From NCBI RefSeq assembly GCF_014698935.1, contig NZ_JACVMN010000002.1, forward strand, positions 310,001 to 374,000: DNA of 64,000 bases, read 5' to 3'. Source of the DNA: Flagellimonas sp. S3867 (GTDB taxonomy: Bacteria; Bacteroidota; Bacteroidia; Flavobacteriales; Flavobacteriaceae). The first letter of the stretch is position 1; each line of letters starts with the position of its first letter. This document shows, piece by piece, positions 15,892-23,534 of this stretch. Below the pieces are notes generated by a model, which was not told the origin of the DNA, ran no database searches, and saw only the letters and a list, made by a program, of their open reading frames with translations. The position numbers and the translations under genes were made by a program.

Positions 15892-16135
15892 ACGCGCTTC
15901 GGTCCGATTTAACCATTTTCATTGTCAACACCACATGTTCCAAATTGGAGAAAGTATCTTTTATCTCAGTGCTCAACAGCTTCATTACGTCATCATACGA
16001 CCCATATACCTGTGTGCTTAACGGATTCTCTAAAACAGTAAGTCCGGAAGCTCTTATTTTTTTAATGAAATTGATGATTGGTGGTTCAAAATTATCTTGA
16101 AGCGGAGTCAACGTAAGCTCAACGGAAATGTTCAT
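15875..16135 (-). CDS. Thiamine-binding protein (MTH1187/YkoF-like, DUF77)
   Basis: An 86-residue protein of the MTH1187/YkoF-like thiamine-binding family: MNISVELTLTPLQDNFEPPI at the start, GLTVLENPLSTQVYGSYDDVMKLL in the middle, and HVVLTMKMVKSDR at the end. The family forms small ferredoxin-like alpha/beta dimers or tetramers that bind thiamine or its pyrimidine part in the cytoplasm. It overlaps the PnuC-type gene by 17 bases, the strongest local hint that the operon deals with thiamine. Confidence 0.88.
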   Translation of the reverse strand: MNISVELTLTPLQDNFEPPIINFIKKIRASGLTVLENPLSTQVYGSYDDVMKLLSTEIKDTFSNLEHVVLTMKMVKSDRSAYEPHF

Positions 16136-16178
16136 GGGCCATGGAAAATTTTCAGAACAAAGCTACTAAAAAGAAGCA

Positions 16179-16820
16179 TCAACCGCCCATCATTCGAAGC
16201 GCATAAACACAAGTAAAACCTTCAAACTCTAAAAATTCGACGTCATAATGTGATTTTTTGCCCTTATATAAAATTTGCGCTATGGTTCTTTTATCATCAA
16301 AGGCAAAATCCATCACATCAATATGTTTTAAAAAGCTAAGCCCTTGTTGTGCATAAATTTTATAAAGCGATTCTTTGGCTCCCCAAACTATGGTCAATTT
16401 TCTTATTATAGCCTCAGTATTGGCAAGCGTTCTATATTCTTGCAGAGGTGTGAACTTATTGGCAATTCTCAAAATTTTATCGCGCTGCATTTCAATATCA
16501 ATGCCCACCTCATCAGTTTTACTAATGATAATACCCGTAAAATTATGGGAATGTGTGATGGAAATATGGTTTCCATCTTTTAGATGGGGCTTGCCAAAAT
16601 CGTCATAGTACAAATCATAATCCTTGTATCCCGCAAGACCCATGAGATGGCGAATACTCAAAAATGCCCTGCGATGGGTTTCGGATTTCATGCCATCCAT
16701 GCGAGCTTGGCAATGGGGGGTAAGTTGAATCCCTTTAGATAAATTCTTCTCTAGTTCGGTCACCTTCCAAATATATGCCGAAGTGGTCGGGGAAATTGTT
16801 ATGGTTTTGTAAATAGGCAC
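16179..16820 (-). CDS. 4'-phosphopantetheinyl transferase superfamily protein
   Basis: A 213-residue Sfp-type enzyme that moves phosphopantetheine from CoA to a carrier protein. The two core motifs are present: EVGIDIEM (Mg-binding Asp and Glu, residue ~112) and WGAKESLYKIYAQQG (residue ~150). HISITHSHNF precedes them as expected. It is the first gene of the run that continues into the thiamine-binding protein after a 43-base gap, and it is divergent from ahcY. The carrier-protein target is not identifiable. Confidence 0.92.
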   Translation of the reverse strand: MPIYKTITISPTTSAYIWKVTELEKNLSKGIQLTPHCQARMDGMKSETHRRAFLSIRHLMGLAGYKDYDLYYDDFGKPHLKDGNHISITHSHNFTGIIISKTDEVGIDIEMQRDKILRIANKFTPLQEYRTLANTEAIIRKLTIVWGAKESLYKIYAQQGLSFLKHIDVMDFAFDDKRTIAQILYKGKKSHYDVEFLEFEGFTCVYALRMMGG

Positions 16821-16842
16821 CCTACAGCGTTAAGTGTTTTCG

Positions 16843-16850
16843 TATATTTG
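16843..16850 (+). promoter_or_regulatory. Predicted -7 element of ahcY
   Basis: TATATTTG, a perfect TAnnTTTG, ends 43 bases before the ahcY ATG. Confidence 0.6.
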
Positions 16851-16893
16851 CATCCGATAAGAGCTAAGCTACAAAAAGAAAACGAAGTTAGAT

Positions 16894-18210
16894 ATGAGCA
16901 CAAAGACAATTCCATATGTTCCTTTTAAAGTAAAGGATATTTCCCTTGCAGATTGGGGCCGAAAAGAGATTGAACTAGCGGAGGCAGAGATGCCCGGTCT
17001 AATGGCATTGCGCAAAGAATATAAAAATGAACAGCCTTTGAAAGGGTCAAGAATCGCTGGATGCTTGCATATGACCATTCAGACGGCAGTATTAATAGAA
17101 ACATTGGTTGAGCTAGGTGCAGATGTCACCTGGAGCTCCTGTAATATCTTCTCTACACAAGATCATGCTGCCGCTGCGATAGCTGCCGCTGGAGTTCCAG
17201 TTTATGCCTGGAAAGGAATGACTGAAGAGGAATTTGAATGGTGTATTGAGCAAACCTTGTTCTTTGGTGAAGACAGACAGCCATTGAACATGATTTTGGA
17301 CGACGGCGGAGATCTTACCAATATGGTATTGGATCAATACCCTGAGCTGGCGTCAGCAATCAAAGGGCTTTCCGAAGAAACCACGACTGGGGTTCACCGT
17401 TTGTATGACCGAGTAAAAAACGGAACACTTCCTATGCCGGCCATTAATGTGAATGATTCGGTTACCAAATCTAAATTCGACAATAAATACGGTTGTCGAG
17501 AAAGTGCAGTTGATGCCATACGTAGAGCCACTGATACTATGTTGGCTGGAAAACAGGTAGTAGTTGCGGGTTACGGGGATGTAGGGAAAGGAACTGCCGC
17601 TTCATTTAGAGGTGCAGGTGCCATTGTCACAGTTACCGAAATAGATCCGATTTGCGCATTACAAGCTTGTATGGACGGCTATGAGGTTAAAAAACTGGAA
17701 ACCGTTATAGGCAAAGCCGATGTTGTCATTACCACAACAGGAAATAAAGATATTATCCGTGAAGAGCATTTCCGAGGACTAAAGGATAAAGCCATTGTTT
17801 GTAATATTGGTCATTTTGACAATGAGATTGATATGGCGTGGTTGAATGGTGCCTATGGTCATACTAAAGATGAAATCAAACCACAGGTGGATAAATACAC
17901 TGTTGAGGGCAAAGACATTATTATTCTAGCTGAAGGTCGATTGGTCAACTTAGGATGCGCTACTGGACACCCAAGTTTTGTGATGAGCAATTCATTTACC
18001 AACCAAACCTTGGCCCAGATTGAGCTTTGGAACAACAGCGACAAGTACCAAAATGATGTTTATATGCTTCCAAAGCATTTGGATGAAAAAGTGGCCAAAC
18101 TTCACTTGTCACGTCTAGGGGCTGAGCTCACAGAACTTAAAAAAGACCAGGCGGATTACATTGGCGTAAAAGTGGAAGGACCATATAAGCCAGAGTATTA
18201 TAGATACTAA
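16894..18210 (+). CDS. ahcY: Adenosylhomocysteinase
   Basis: A 438-residue cytosolic NAD-dependent enzyme that splits S-adenosylhomocysteine into adenosine and homocysteine, relieving product inhibition of methyltransferases. Landmarks: [35 protein letters not shown], the NAD site [20 protein letters not shown] (residue ~225), and the C-terminal dimer tail [10 protein letters not shown]. Complete and of normal length. A strong terminator follows. Confidence 0.98.
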   Translation: MSTKTIPYVPFKVKDISLADWGRKEIELAEAEMPGLMALRKEYKNEQPLKGSRIAGCLHMTIQTAVLIETLVELGADVTWSSCNIFSTQDHAAAAIAAAGVPVYAWKGMTEEEFEWCIEQTLFFGEDRQPLNMILDDGGDLTNMVLDQYPELASAIKGLSEETTTGVHRLYDRVKNGTLPMPAINVNDSVTKSKFDNKYGCRESAVDAIRRATDTMLAGKQVVVAGYGDVGKGTAASFRGAGAIVTVTEIDPICALQACMDGYEVKKLETVIGKADVVITTTGNKDIIREEHFRGLKDKAIVCNIGHFDNEIDMAWLNGAYGHTKDEIKPQVDKYTVEGKDIIILAEGRLVNLGCATGHPSFVMSNSFTNQTLAQIELWNNSDKYQNDVYMLPKHLDEKVAKLHLSRLGAELTELKKDQADYIGVKVEGPYKPEYYRY

Positions 18211-18231
18211 AAGATTAAACTTATGAATTAA

Positions 18232-18257
18232 AAAACCCATGGCGTGCCATGGGTTTT
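18232..18257. terminator. Bidirectional terminator between ahcY and DUF3332
   Basis: AAAACCCATGGC (18232-18243) and GCCATGGGTTTT (18246-18257) with a 2-base loop; A-run before and T-run after, so it works for both convergent genes. Confidence 0.9.
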
Positions 18258-18267
18258 TTTAATATTC

Positions 18268-18852
18268 CTAATTGGCCTCTGCCAACATTCCTTCAGAGTA
18301 ATAACAGAGTTTGTTCTCCTTTAAAATGGCCAATCCTTCTTCATGCGGACTCAAAGGATTGATTTTTACTTCTGTTCCATTGGGCATGTACACAATGTAA
18401 AAGCCTTCTTCAAACGAAGATAGCTTGATTATTTCTCCATTTGGTCTTACTGCGTTCCATGATTTTTCATCAGGTTTGTATACCAAATCGATTTTTTTTC
18501 CTTTTTTAGGCCCTTCCACAACCGTGACTTGTACCCTGTTCTTCGTTGCTACCATTTTAAAGGTATTGCCGTCATGCTCCACCATTTGGGTTTCAGAATC
18601 TCCCTCTTTCATAGCTATGGGATTAGAACCTGACCAAAATTCGATAACATTGAAGATGAGGGCATCGCCTATGAAAAATAACCCATAAACAGGAACTATG
18701 TTCAATCCCCAGAAAATTAGGTTATCCAAAAATTTACTGTCCGTTGCACCTTGATTCCAATCCTTCAAATTATTGAACGCCCTAAAAGACCCTAAACAAC
18801 TTGAAAACAAAATCGTGGAGGACAACAACAAACAACTAATTACTTTTTTCAT
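18268..18852 (-). CDS. DUF3332 lipoprotein
   Basis: A 194-residue lipoprotein with signal MKKVISCLLLSSTILFSSC (lipid-linked Cys at residue 19). The N-terminal block with NLKDWNQGATDSKFLDNLIFWGLNIVPVYGL and a hydrophobic segment (residues ~45-70) followed by FWSGSNPI matches DUF3332. The C-terminal half is beta-rich. Function unknown. Convergent with ahcY; its start codon abuts the divergent DUF1569 frame. Confidence 0.85.
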   Translation of the reverse strand: MKKVISCLLLSSTILFSSCLGSFRAFNNLKDWNQGATDSKFLDNLIFWGLNIVPVYGLFFIGDALIFNVIEFWSGSNPIAMKEGDSETQMVEHDGNTFKMVATKNRVQVTVVEGPKKGKKIDLVYKPDEKSWNAVRPNGEIIKLSSFEEGFYIVYMPNGTEVKINPLSPHEEGLAILKENKLCYYSEGMLAEAN

Positions 18853-19456
18853 GATAATAAATTTTATAGTTAATGTTCTTAAAACTACAAAAGTTTTTGT
18901 TCAAGAAATCTCTTTTTATAAAGCTCGAAGGAATTTCCTAGTTTTAGATAATCATTTTAAATTATCCTTTTTGACTAACGATACTTCACCTTCATATTCC
19001 TTTTTGGATGCAGAGTTCGACCGCATAAAAGATTATATTTCGGAGAGGGACGCATCCAATCATAGGGTATCCAAAGCAGACGTTGCTTGGCATTTGGATC
19101 ATATACTCAAGACCATCAATGTGATATGCAAATCTTTGGAAGCTTCCAACCCCTGTGAGTACAAATCCAACTTTAATCTTACCAGAGCTGTGATCTATGC
19201 ATGGGGCGATTTTCCAAGGGGAATTGCCAAAGCTCCTAGAATAGTGCGTCCGCCTGATGAAATCCTGACTGAGGATCTCCATCGACAAATGGAACGGGCA
19301 AAGGAAAACTTAAAAACTTTTCAAAATTTGGATTCCAAAGCTCATTTTGAGCACCCTTATTTCGACATCCTAGATAAAAACCGAAGTATCCAGTTTTTAA
19401 AAATACATACACGGCATCATCTAAAAATTGTAAGGGACATTGTTAAGAAACAGTAA
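18851..19456 (+). CDS. DUF1569 / DinB-like protein
   Basis: The recognisable part (from residue ~50 of this call) has the DinB-like four-helix pattern: VAWHLDHILKTINVICK with the first His pair, AHFEHPYFDILDKNRSI in the middle, and FLKIHTRHHLKIVRDI at the end, three sites where His ligands usually hold a metal. Possible thiol-linked transferase activity is family inference. The start is uncertain: the ATG at 18851 overlaps the DUF3332 start codon; a non-ATG start nearer 18970 would better fit the usual length. Confidence 0.7.
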   Translation: MIINFIVNVLKTTKVFVQEISFYKARRNFLVLDNHFKLSFLTNDTSPSYSFLDAEFDRIKDYISERDASNHRVSKADVAWHLDHILKTINVICKSLEASNPCEYKSNFNLTRAVIYAWGDFPRGIAKAPRIVRPPDEILTEDLHRQMERAKENLKTFQNLDSKAHFEHPYFDILDKNRSIQFLKIHTRHHLKIVRDIVKKQ

Positions 19457-19472
19457 TAGATAGCACAGGAAT

Positions 19473-20585
19473 ATGAAAGATAATTGGTTCAATATTGAAA
19501 ATGTGGATACTGTGGATTCACCTTCGGTAGCATTGTATAGAGAACATTTGTTGTTCAATATCAAACAAATGGTGAGTTTGGTCGACGGCAAAGCAGATAG
19601 GCTGATGCCCCACCTTAAAACCAATAAAATGCCCGAGGTATTAAAGCTATTATTAGCTTCAGGCATTACCAATTTTAAAGCTTCAACCATTGCCGAAGCA
19701 GAAATTGCGGCAGAAGCTGGAGCAAATTCAGTTTTGATCGCGCATCAGTTGGTTGGGCCAAAAGTGGATCGTTTTCTTAAACTATCAGGACATTTTTCAG
19801 CAACCCTTTTTTCCACAATCATTGATGATACTGAAAGTGCTATTCTTTTAAACAAAAAAGCTGATGAAAATGGACTCAAAATCAATATTTATATTGATAT
19901 CAACAATGGGATGAACCGTTCGGGGATAAAAATTGGATCGGCCCTTGATTCTCTCCTTTCAGTGGTAAGGGATTGTAAAAATCTTCAATTTAAAGGTCTT
20001 CACGTTTACGATGGACATTTAAGGGATCCTGAATTTTCCGTACGCAATGAAAAGATTGAGTCGGGGTTTGAAGATGTCACCACATATTTTGAAGCCTTGC
20101 AGCACATATATCCCAATATTGAATTGATATGCGGTGGGACACCTTCATTCACTTCCCACCTTTTACAGAAAGACCGAATAACCAGTCCTGGAACCTGCGT
20201 TTTATGGGATTGGGGCTATAGTGAAAAACTGACGGAGCAAAATTTCAAACATGCTGCGTTGTTGGTCACACGGATAATTTCAAAGCCCATAGAAGGATTT
20301 GTCACCTTGGATTTGGGACACAAATCAGTTGCTGCGGAAAACCCCATCGATAAAAGAATGAAGTTTTTAAATATTGACAACTACGAGCTGTTGTCACAAA
20401 GCGAAGAACATGGTGTTCTCAAAGTATCCAATTGGGATGAGCTCAAGATTGGGGATGTTTTCTATGGAGTCCCTTATCACATTTGCCCAACCATAAACCT
20501 ACATGATGAAGTTTCTGTAATCGAAAATGGGCTGAAAGTGGATTCTTGGCAAATCACGGCGCGAAAACGAAAGCTTCGGTTTTGA
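19473..20585 (+). CDS. D-threonine aldolase-like PLP enzyme
   Basis: A 370-residue enzyme of the D-threonine aldolase/D-serine dehydratase group (alanine-racemase fold type III). The PLP lysine is in MPHLKTNKMPEV (residue ~50); barrel motifs KGLHVYDGHLRD and ELICGGTPSFTSHL follow; the C-terminal metal site is seen in DLGHKSVAAE and VPYHICPTINLHDE (His and Cys). Members cleave D-3-hydroxy-amino acids or related compounds; the precise substrate is not readable. It starts 16 bases after the DUF1569 gene, so the two form an operon. Confidence 0.88.
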   Translation: MKDNWFNIENVDTVDSPSVALYREHLLFNIKQMVSLVDGKADRLMPHLKTNKMPEVLKLLLASGITNFKASTIAEAEIAAEAGANSVLIAHQLVGPKVDRFLKLSGHFSATLFSTIIDDTESAILLNKKADENGLKINIYIDINNGMNRSGIKIGSALDSLLSVVRDCKNLQFKGLHVYDGHLRDPEFSVRNEKIESGFEDVTTYFEALQHIYPNIELICGGTPSFTSHLLQKDRITSPGTCVLWDWGYSEKLTEQNFKHAALLVTRIISKPIEGFVTLDLGHKSVAAENPIDKRMKFLNIDNYELLSQSEEHGVLKVSNWDELKIGDVFYGVPYHICPTINLHDEVSVIENGLKVDSWQITARKRKLRF

Positions 20586-20590
20586 TAAAA

Positions 20591-20617
20591 GAAAAACCCC
20601 CACTTTGCAGTGAGGGT
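20591..20617 (-). terminator. Terminator of the rplU-rpmA operon
   Basis: Stem ACCC-CACT / AGTG-GGGT (20596-20617) with one bulge pair and a TTGC loop; the minus strand continues into TTTTTC. It lies 28 bases after the rpmA stop. Confidence 0.8.
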
Positions 20618-20644
20618 CCGTATAGTAAAGAAATATTTTCTTTT

Positions 20645-20905
20645 TTATGCTTCAAAAGGGTCAATGGAAACGAAAGATTTTCCACCGGCTTTCTTTTGGA
20701 ACTTTACAATACCATCAACTTTGGCGTGCAATGTATGGTCTTTTCCTGCATAAACGTTTTCTCCAGGATTGTGCTTTGTGCCTCGCTGTCTAACAATAAT
20801 GTTTCCAGCTACAGCGGCCTGTCCACCAAAAATCTTAACACCTAGTCGTTTCGATTCTGATTCTCTACCGTTTTTTGAACTACCTACACCTTTCTTATGT
20901 GCCAT
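20645..20905 (-). CDS. rpmA: 50S ribosomal protein L27
   Basis: An 86-residue protein of the large subunit near the peptidyl-transferase centre. [29 protein letters not shown] is the standard start, with no cleavable N-terminal extension of the Firmicute kind; ends FVSIDPFEA. It follows rplU by 22 bases. Confidence 0.98.
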   Translation of the reverse strand: MAHKKGVGSSKNGRESESKRLGVKIFGGQAAVAGNIIVRQRGTKHNPGENVYAGKDHTLHAKVDGIVKFQKKAGGKSFVSIDPFEA

Positions 20906-20927
20906 GATATATAAATTTTAGTTCGTT

Positions 20928-21479
20928 TTATTTTTTTAGAGCTTCAATAAGGTCAGCTTTCTTCATTGAAGAAATACCAGAGATACCTTTTGCCTTTGCC
21001 ATTTCTTTCAACTCAGCCACGGTCTTTCCACTCAAATCTTCAACTGCCGCCTTTTTAGGAGCTGCTTTCTTTGGAGCTTCTTTTTTTGCAGGGGCCGCTT
21101 TTTTTGCTTCCGCTGCTGGTTTCTCGGCCTTCGCTTTTGGTTTAGCCGGAGCTGCTTTTTTAGCGCCCTTGGCAACAATGCCTTCAACAACAATCTCTGT
21201 TAAAGATTGTCTATGTCCATTTTTTACCCTGTAACCTTTACGTCTTTTCTTTTTAAAGACGATTACCTTATCACCTTTCAGGTGTTTTACAACTTTGGCT
21301 TCAACAGCCGCACCTTCTATGACTGGGGCGCCAATGGTAACGTTACCTTCGTCATCCAAAAGAAGAACTTTGTCAAAAGTGACTTTTTTACCTTCTTCTG
21401 TCTGCAAACGATGAACGTACACCTTCTGGTCTTTTGCAACTTTAAATTGCTGCCCTGCCATCTCTACAATTGCGTACAT
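20928..21479 (-). CDS. rplU: 50S ribosomal protein L21 with Ala/Lys-rich C-terminal extension
   Basis: Residues 1-~103 are an ordinary L21 (MYAIVEMAGQQFKVAKDQKVYVHRL to YRVKNGHRQSLTEIVVEGI). After that comes an ~80-residue extension: a linker of repeated AAPAK/KKAAPKK units, then a compact helical end (LSGKTVAELKEMAKAKGI, MKKADLIEALKK) that resembles the small SAP/Rho-N type nucleic-acid-binding fold. Typical L21 is about 103 residues. The extension probably extends outside the 50S surface and may touch RNA; role unknown. Confidence 0.95.
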   Translation of the reverse strand: MYAIVEMAGQQFKVAKDQKVYVHRLQTEEGKKVTFDKVLLLDDEGNVTIGAPVIEGAAVEAKVVKHLKGDKVIVFKKKRRKGYRVKNGHRQSLTEIVVEGIVAKGAKKAAPAKPKAKAEKPAAEAKKAAPAKKEAPKKAAPKKAAVEDLSGKTVAELKEMAKAKGISGISSMKKADLIEALKK

Positions 21480-21529
21480 AATGCGTTAATTAGATTTATT
21501 ATTTGTCGCTTTATCAAAATTAGCGGGTG

Positions 21530-21537
21530 CAAATATA
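21530..21537 (-). promoter_or_regulatory. Predicted -7 element of rplU-rpmA
   Basis: TATATTTG on the minus strand, 51 bases before the rplU start. It is flanked by the inverted pair AATTAGC and GCTAATT, which may be an operator or leader stem. Confidence 0.6.
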
Positions 21538-21583
21538 CTGCTAATTCCTTAATGTACAAGCACAATCAACGCATTTCAGGCTA

Positions 21584-22030
21584 TTATTTTTTAGGATTGT
21601 TTGAGGTTTTAAAGAGCTGCATAAAAGACAATGTCAAAACCAAGGTCGTGGCAAACCCCATAATTGCCACCGTAAAGAAAACTATTCCTTGAAAATTACT
21701 GTAATCTTTGGCCCATACCTGTGAAAGTTCATCCAAGAAACCTGAATCGAGCTCTGTGGAATACAAGGCAAAGAATATAGTAAACAGCAAAGTGGCCACA
21801 AATCCTGTGGTGATGCCCGCCATGAATCCCTTTCCATAATCAAATTCCTTGCCCATCCTTAGTTTGGTATATTTTATGGTCTCGTAAATTCCCAGACCTG
21901 TGATCACCCCATTGAACAAACTATAAAAAACATTGGTATGCTTTCCCATAAGGGCCAAAATCAAAAAATATGCTATGAGAACAGCGCTGGTTACAATGCC
22001 AAAACGAATGGGAAGGGATAGATTTTTCAT
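21584..22030 (-). CDS. DUF4199 family membrane protein
   Basis: A 148-residue protein with four hydrophobic helices (residues ~8-28, ~38-50, ~70-92, ~118-140). The segment GKEFDYGKGFMAGITTGFVATLLFT matches DUF4199 of Bacteroidota. Inner-membrane, function unknown. It is followed by rplU on the same strand after 104 bases and has an independent promoter region. Confidence 0.85.
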   Translation of the reverse strand: MKNLSLPIRFGIVTSAVLIAYFLILALMGKHTNVFYSLFNGVITGLGIYETIKYTKLRMGKEFDYGKGFMAGITTGFVATLLFTIFFALYSTELDSGFLDELSQVWAKDYSNFQGIVFFTVAIMGFATTLVLTLSFMQLFKTSNNPKK

Positions 22031-22204
22031 TGCGCTAAAATTTTGGATGGATGTTTAATTTACTGAATGTTGACGAATTATGCTACAAATTCTTGTTAAA
22101 GACCCACCTTGTAATCTCTAGATCTTTTATTTTTTCCCGTATATTTCGTGTAACATCAATCTAAAATTGATACTAATCCTATTTATTAAATCATTACAAA
22201 ACAT

Positions 22205-23533
22205 ATGATCATGAAAAGATTTCTACTATCTGTACTTTTCATTTTTCCAATGGGCTATACTATTAATGCTCAAGAGGTTGCTTTTGAAGAGTATAATTTG
22301 GACAATGGGCTCCATGTTATTTTGCATCAAGACAATGCTGCCCCCGTTGTCACTACAGCCGTTATGTACCACGTCGGCTCTAAAGATGAAGACCCCGAAA
22401 AAACCGGTTTCGCCCATTTTTTTGAACATCTCTTGTTCGAGGGCACCAAAAACATTGAAAGAGGCGAATGGGATAAAATTGTTGCATCCAATGGCGGCAG
22501 CGGGAACGCAAATACATTTTTGGATAGAACCTATTATTATGAAACTTTCCCATCAAATAGTTTAGAAATAGGGTTATGGTTGGAATCTGAACGTTTGCTC
22601 CATCCCATAATTGGTCAAGTTGGTGTCGATACCCAAAAAGAAGTGGTCCAAGAAGAAAGAAGGCTTCGCGTAGACAATTCTCCATACGGTGCTTTCTTTG
22701 AAGTACTTTTGAAAAATCTTTACAAAGATCATCCATATAGATGGGGTGTAATAGGATCTTTGGATCATTTGGCCAGTGCTACGCTAGAAGATTTTAAACA
22801 TTTCAATAAAACCTATTATGTTCCAAACAATGGTGTTTTGGTCGTGGCCGGTGACATTGATGTACCCAAAACAAAGAAGATGATCTCAGATTATTTTGGG
22901 CCCATTCCCAGAGGAGCAGAAATCAAAAGAAATCAGGTTGTCGAAGATCCTATCGTAAATACGGTACAGACCAAATACTATGATCCCAACATTCAAATCC
23001 CTGCCATTTTGTTGGCATACAGAACTCCCGGGCAAGCAGAAAGGGATGCCTATGTAATTGACATGATCTCTACCTACCTCAGTGATGGAGAAAGTTCCAA
23101 ATTATACAAAAAGCTGGTGGATGAAAAGAAAATCGCCCTTCAGATATTTTCAGTACCCATTAGTGCCGAGGATTACAGTTCGTATGTTGTTGGAGGACTT
23201 CCTGTTGGTGAAAATTCGATTCAAGACATTAAAAATGAAATCGATGCCGAAATTTTGAAAATACAGACCGACCTTATCTCCGAGAAAGACTATCAAAAGC
23301 TTCAAAACAAGTTTGAGAACAATTTTGTGAACGCGAACAGCAGTATTTCAGGAATTGCCAATTCGCTTGCAGAAAATTATATGCTACGGGACAACACCAA
23401 CCTGATCAATACCGAAATTGATATATATCGTTCCATCACACGAGAGGAAATTAGGGAAGTTGCCAAAAAGTATTTGAAGGTGAACCAAAGGGTGGAGCTA
23501 GAATATTTACCAGAACAAAAAGAAGCCAATTAA
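22205..23533 (+). CDS. Periplasmic M16 zinc peptidase (active subunit)
   Basis: A 442-residue pitrilysin-family peptidase with a signal peptide (ends INAQ, residue ~23). The inverted zinc motif HFFEH is at residues 71-75, and the further glutamate lies in TQKEVVQEERRL about 75 residues on, so it should be active. A start at the second Met (22211) is equally possible. The next gene begins 1 base after its stop and encodes the partner lacking the zinc motif, the usual active/inactive M16B pair. Confidence 0.95.
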   Translation: MIMKRFLLSVLFIFPMGYTINAQEVAFEEYNLDNGLHVILHQDNAAPVVTTAVMYHVGSKDEDPEKTGFAHFFEHLLFEGTKNIERGEWDKIVASNGGSGNANTFLDRTYYYETFPSNSLEIGLWLESERLLHPIIGQVGVDTQKEVVQEERRLRVDNSPYGAFFEVLLKNLYKDHPYRWGVIGSLDHLASATLEDFKHFNKTYYVPNNGVLVVAGDIDVPKTKKMISDYFGPIPRGAEIKRNQVVEDPIVNTVQTKYYDPNIQIPAILLAYRTPGQAERDAYVIDMISTYLSDGESSKLYKKLVDEKKIALQIFSVPISAEDYSSYVVGGLPVGENSIQDIKNEIDAEILKIQTDLISEKDYQKLQNKFENNFVNANSSISGIANSLAENYMLRDNTNLINTEIDIYRSITREEIREVAKKYLKVNQRVELEYLPEQKEAN

Positions 23534-23534
23534 A

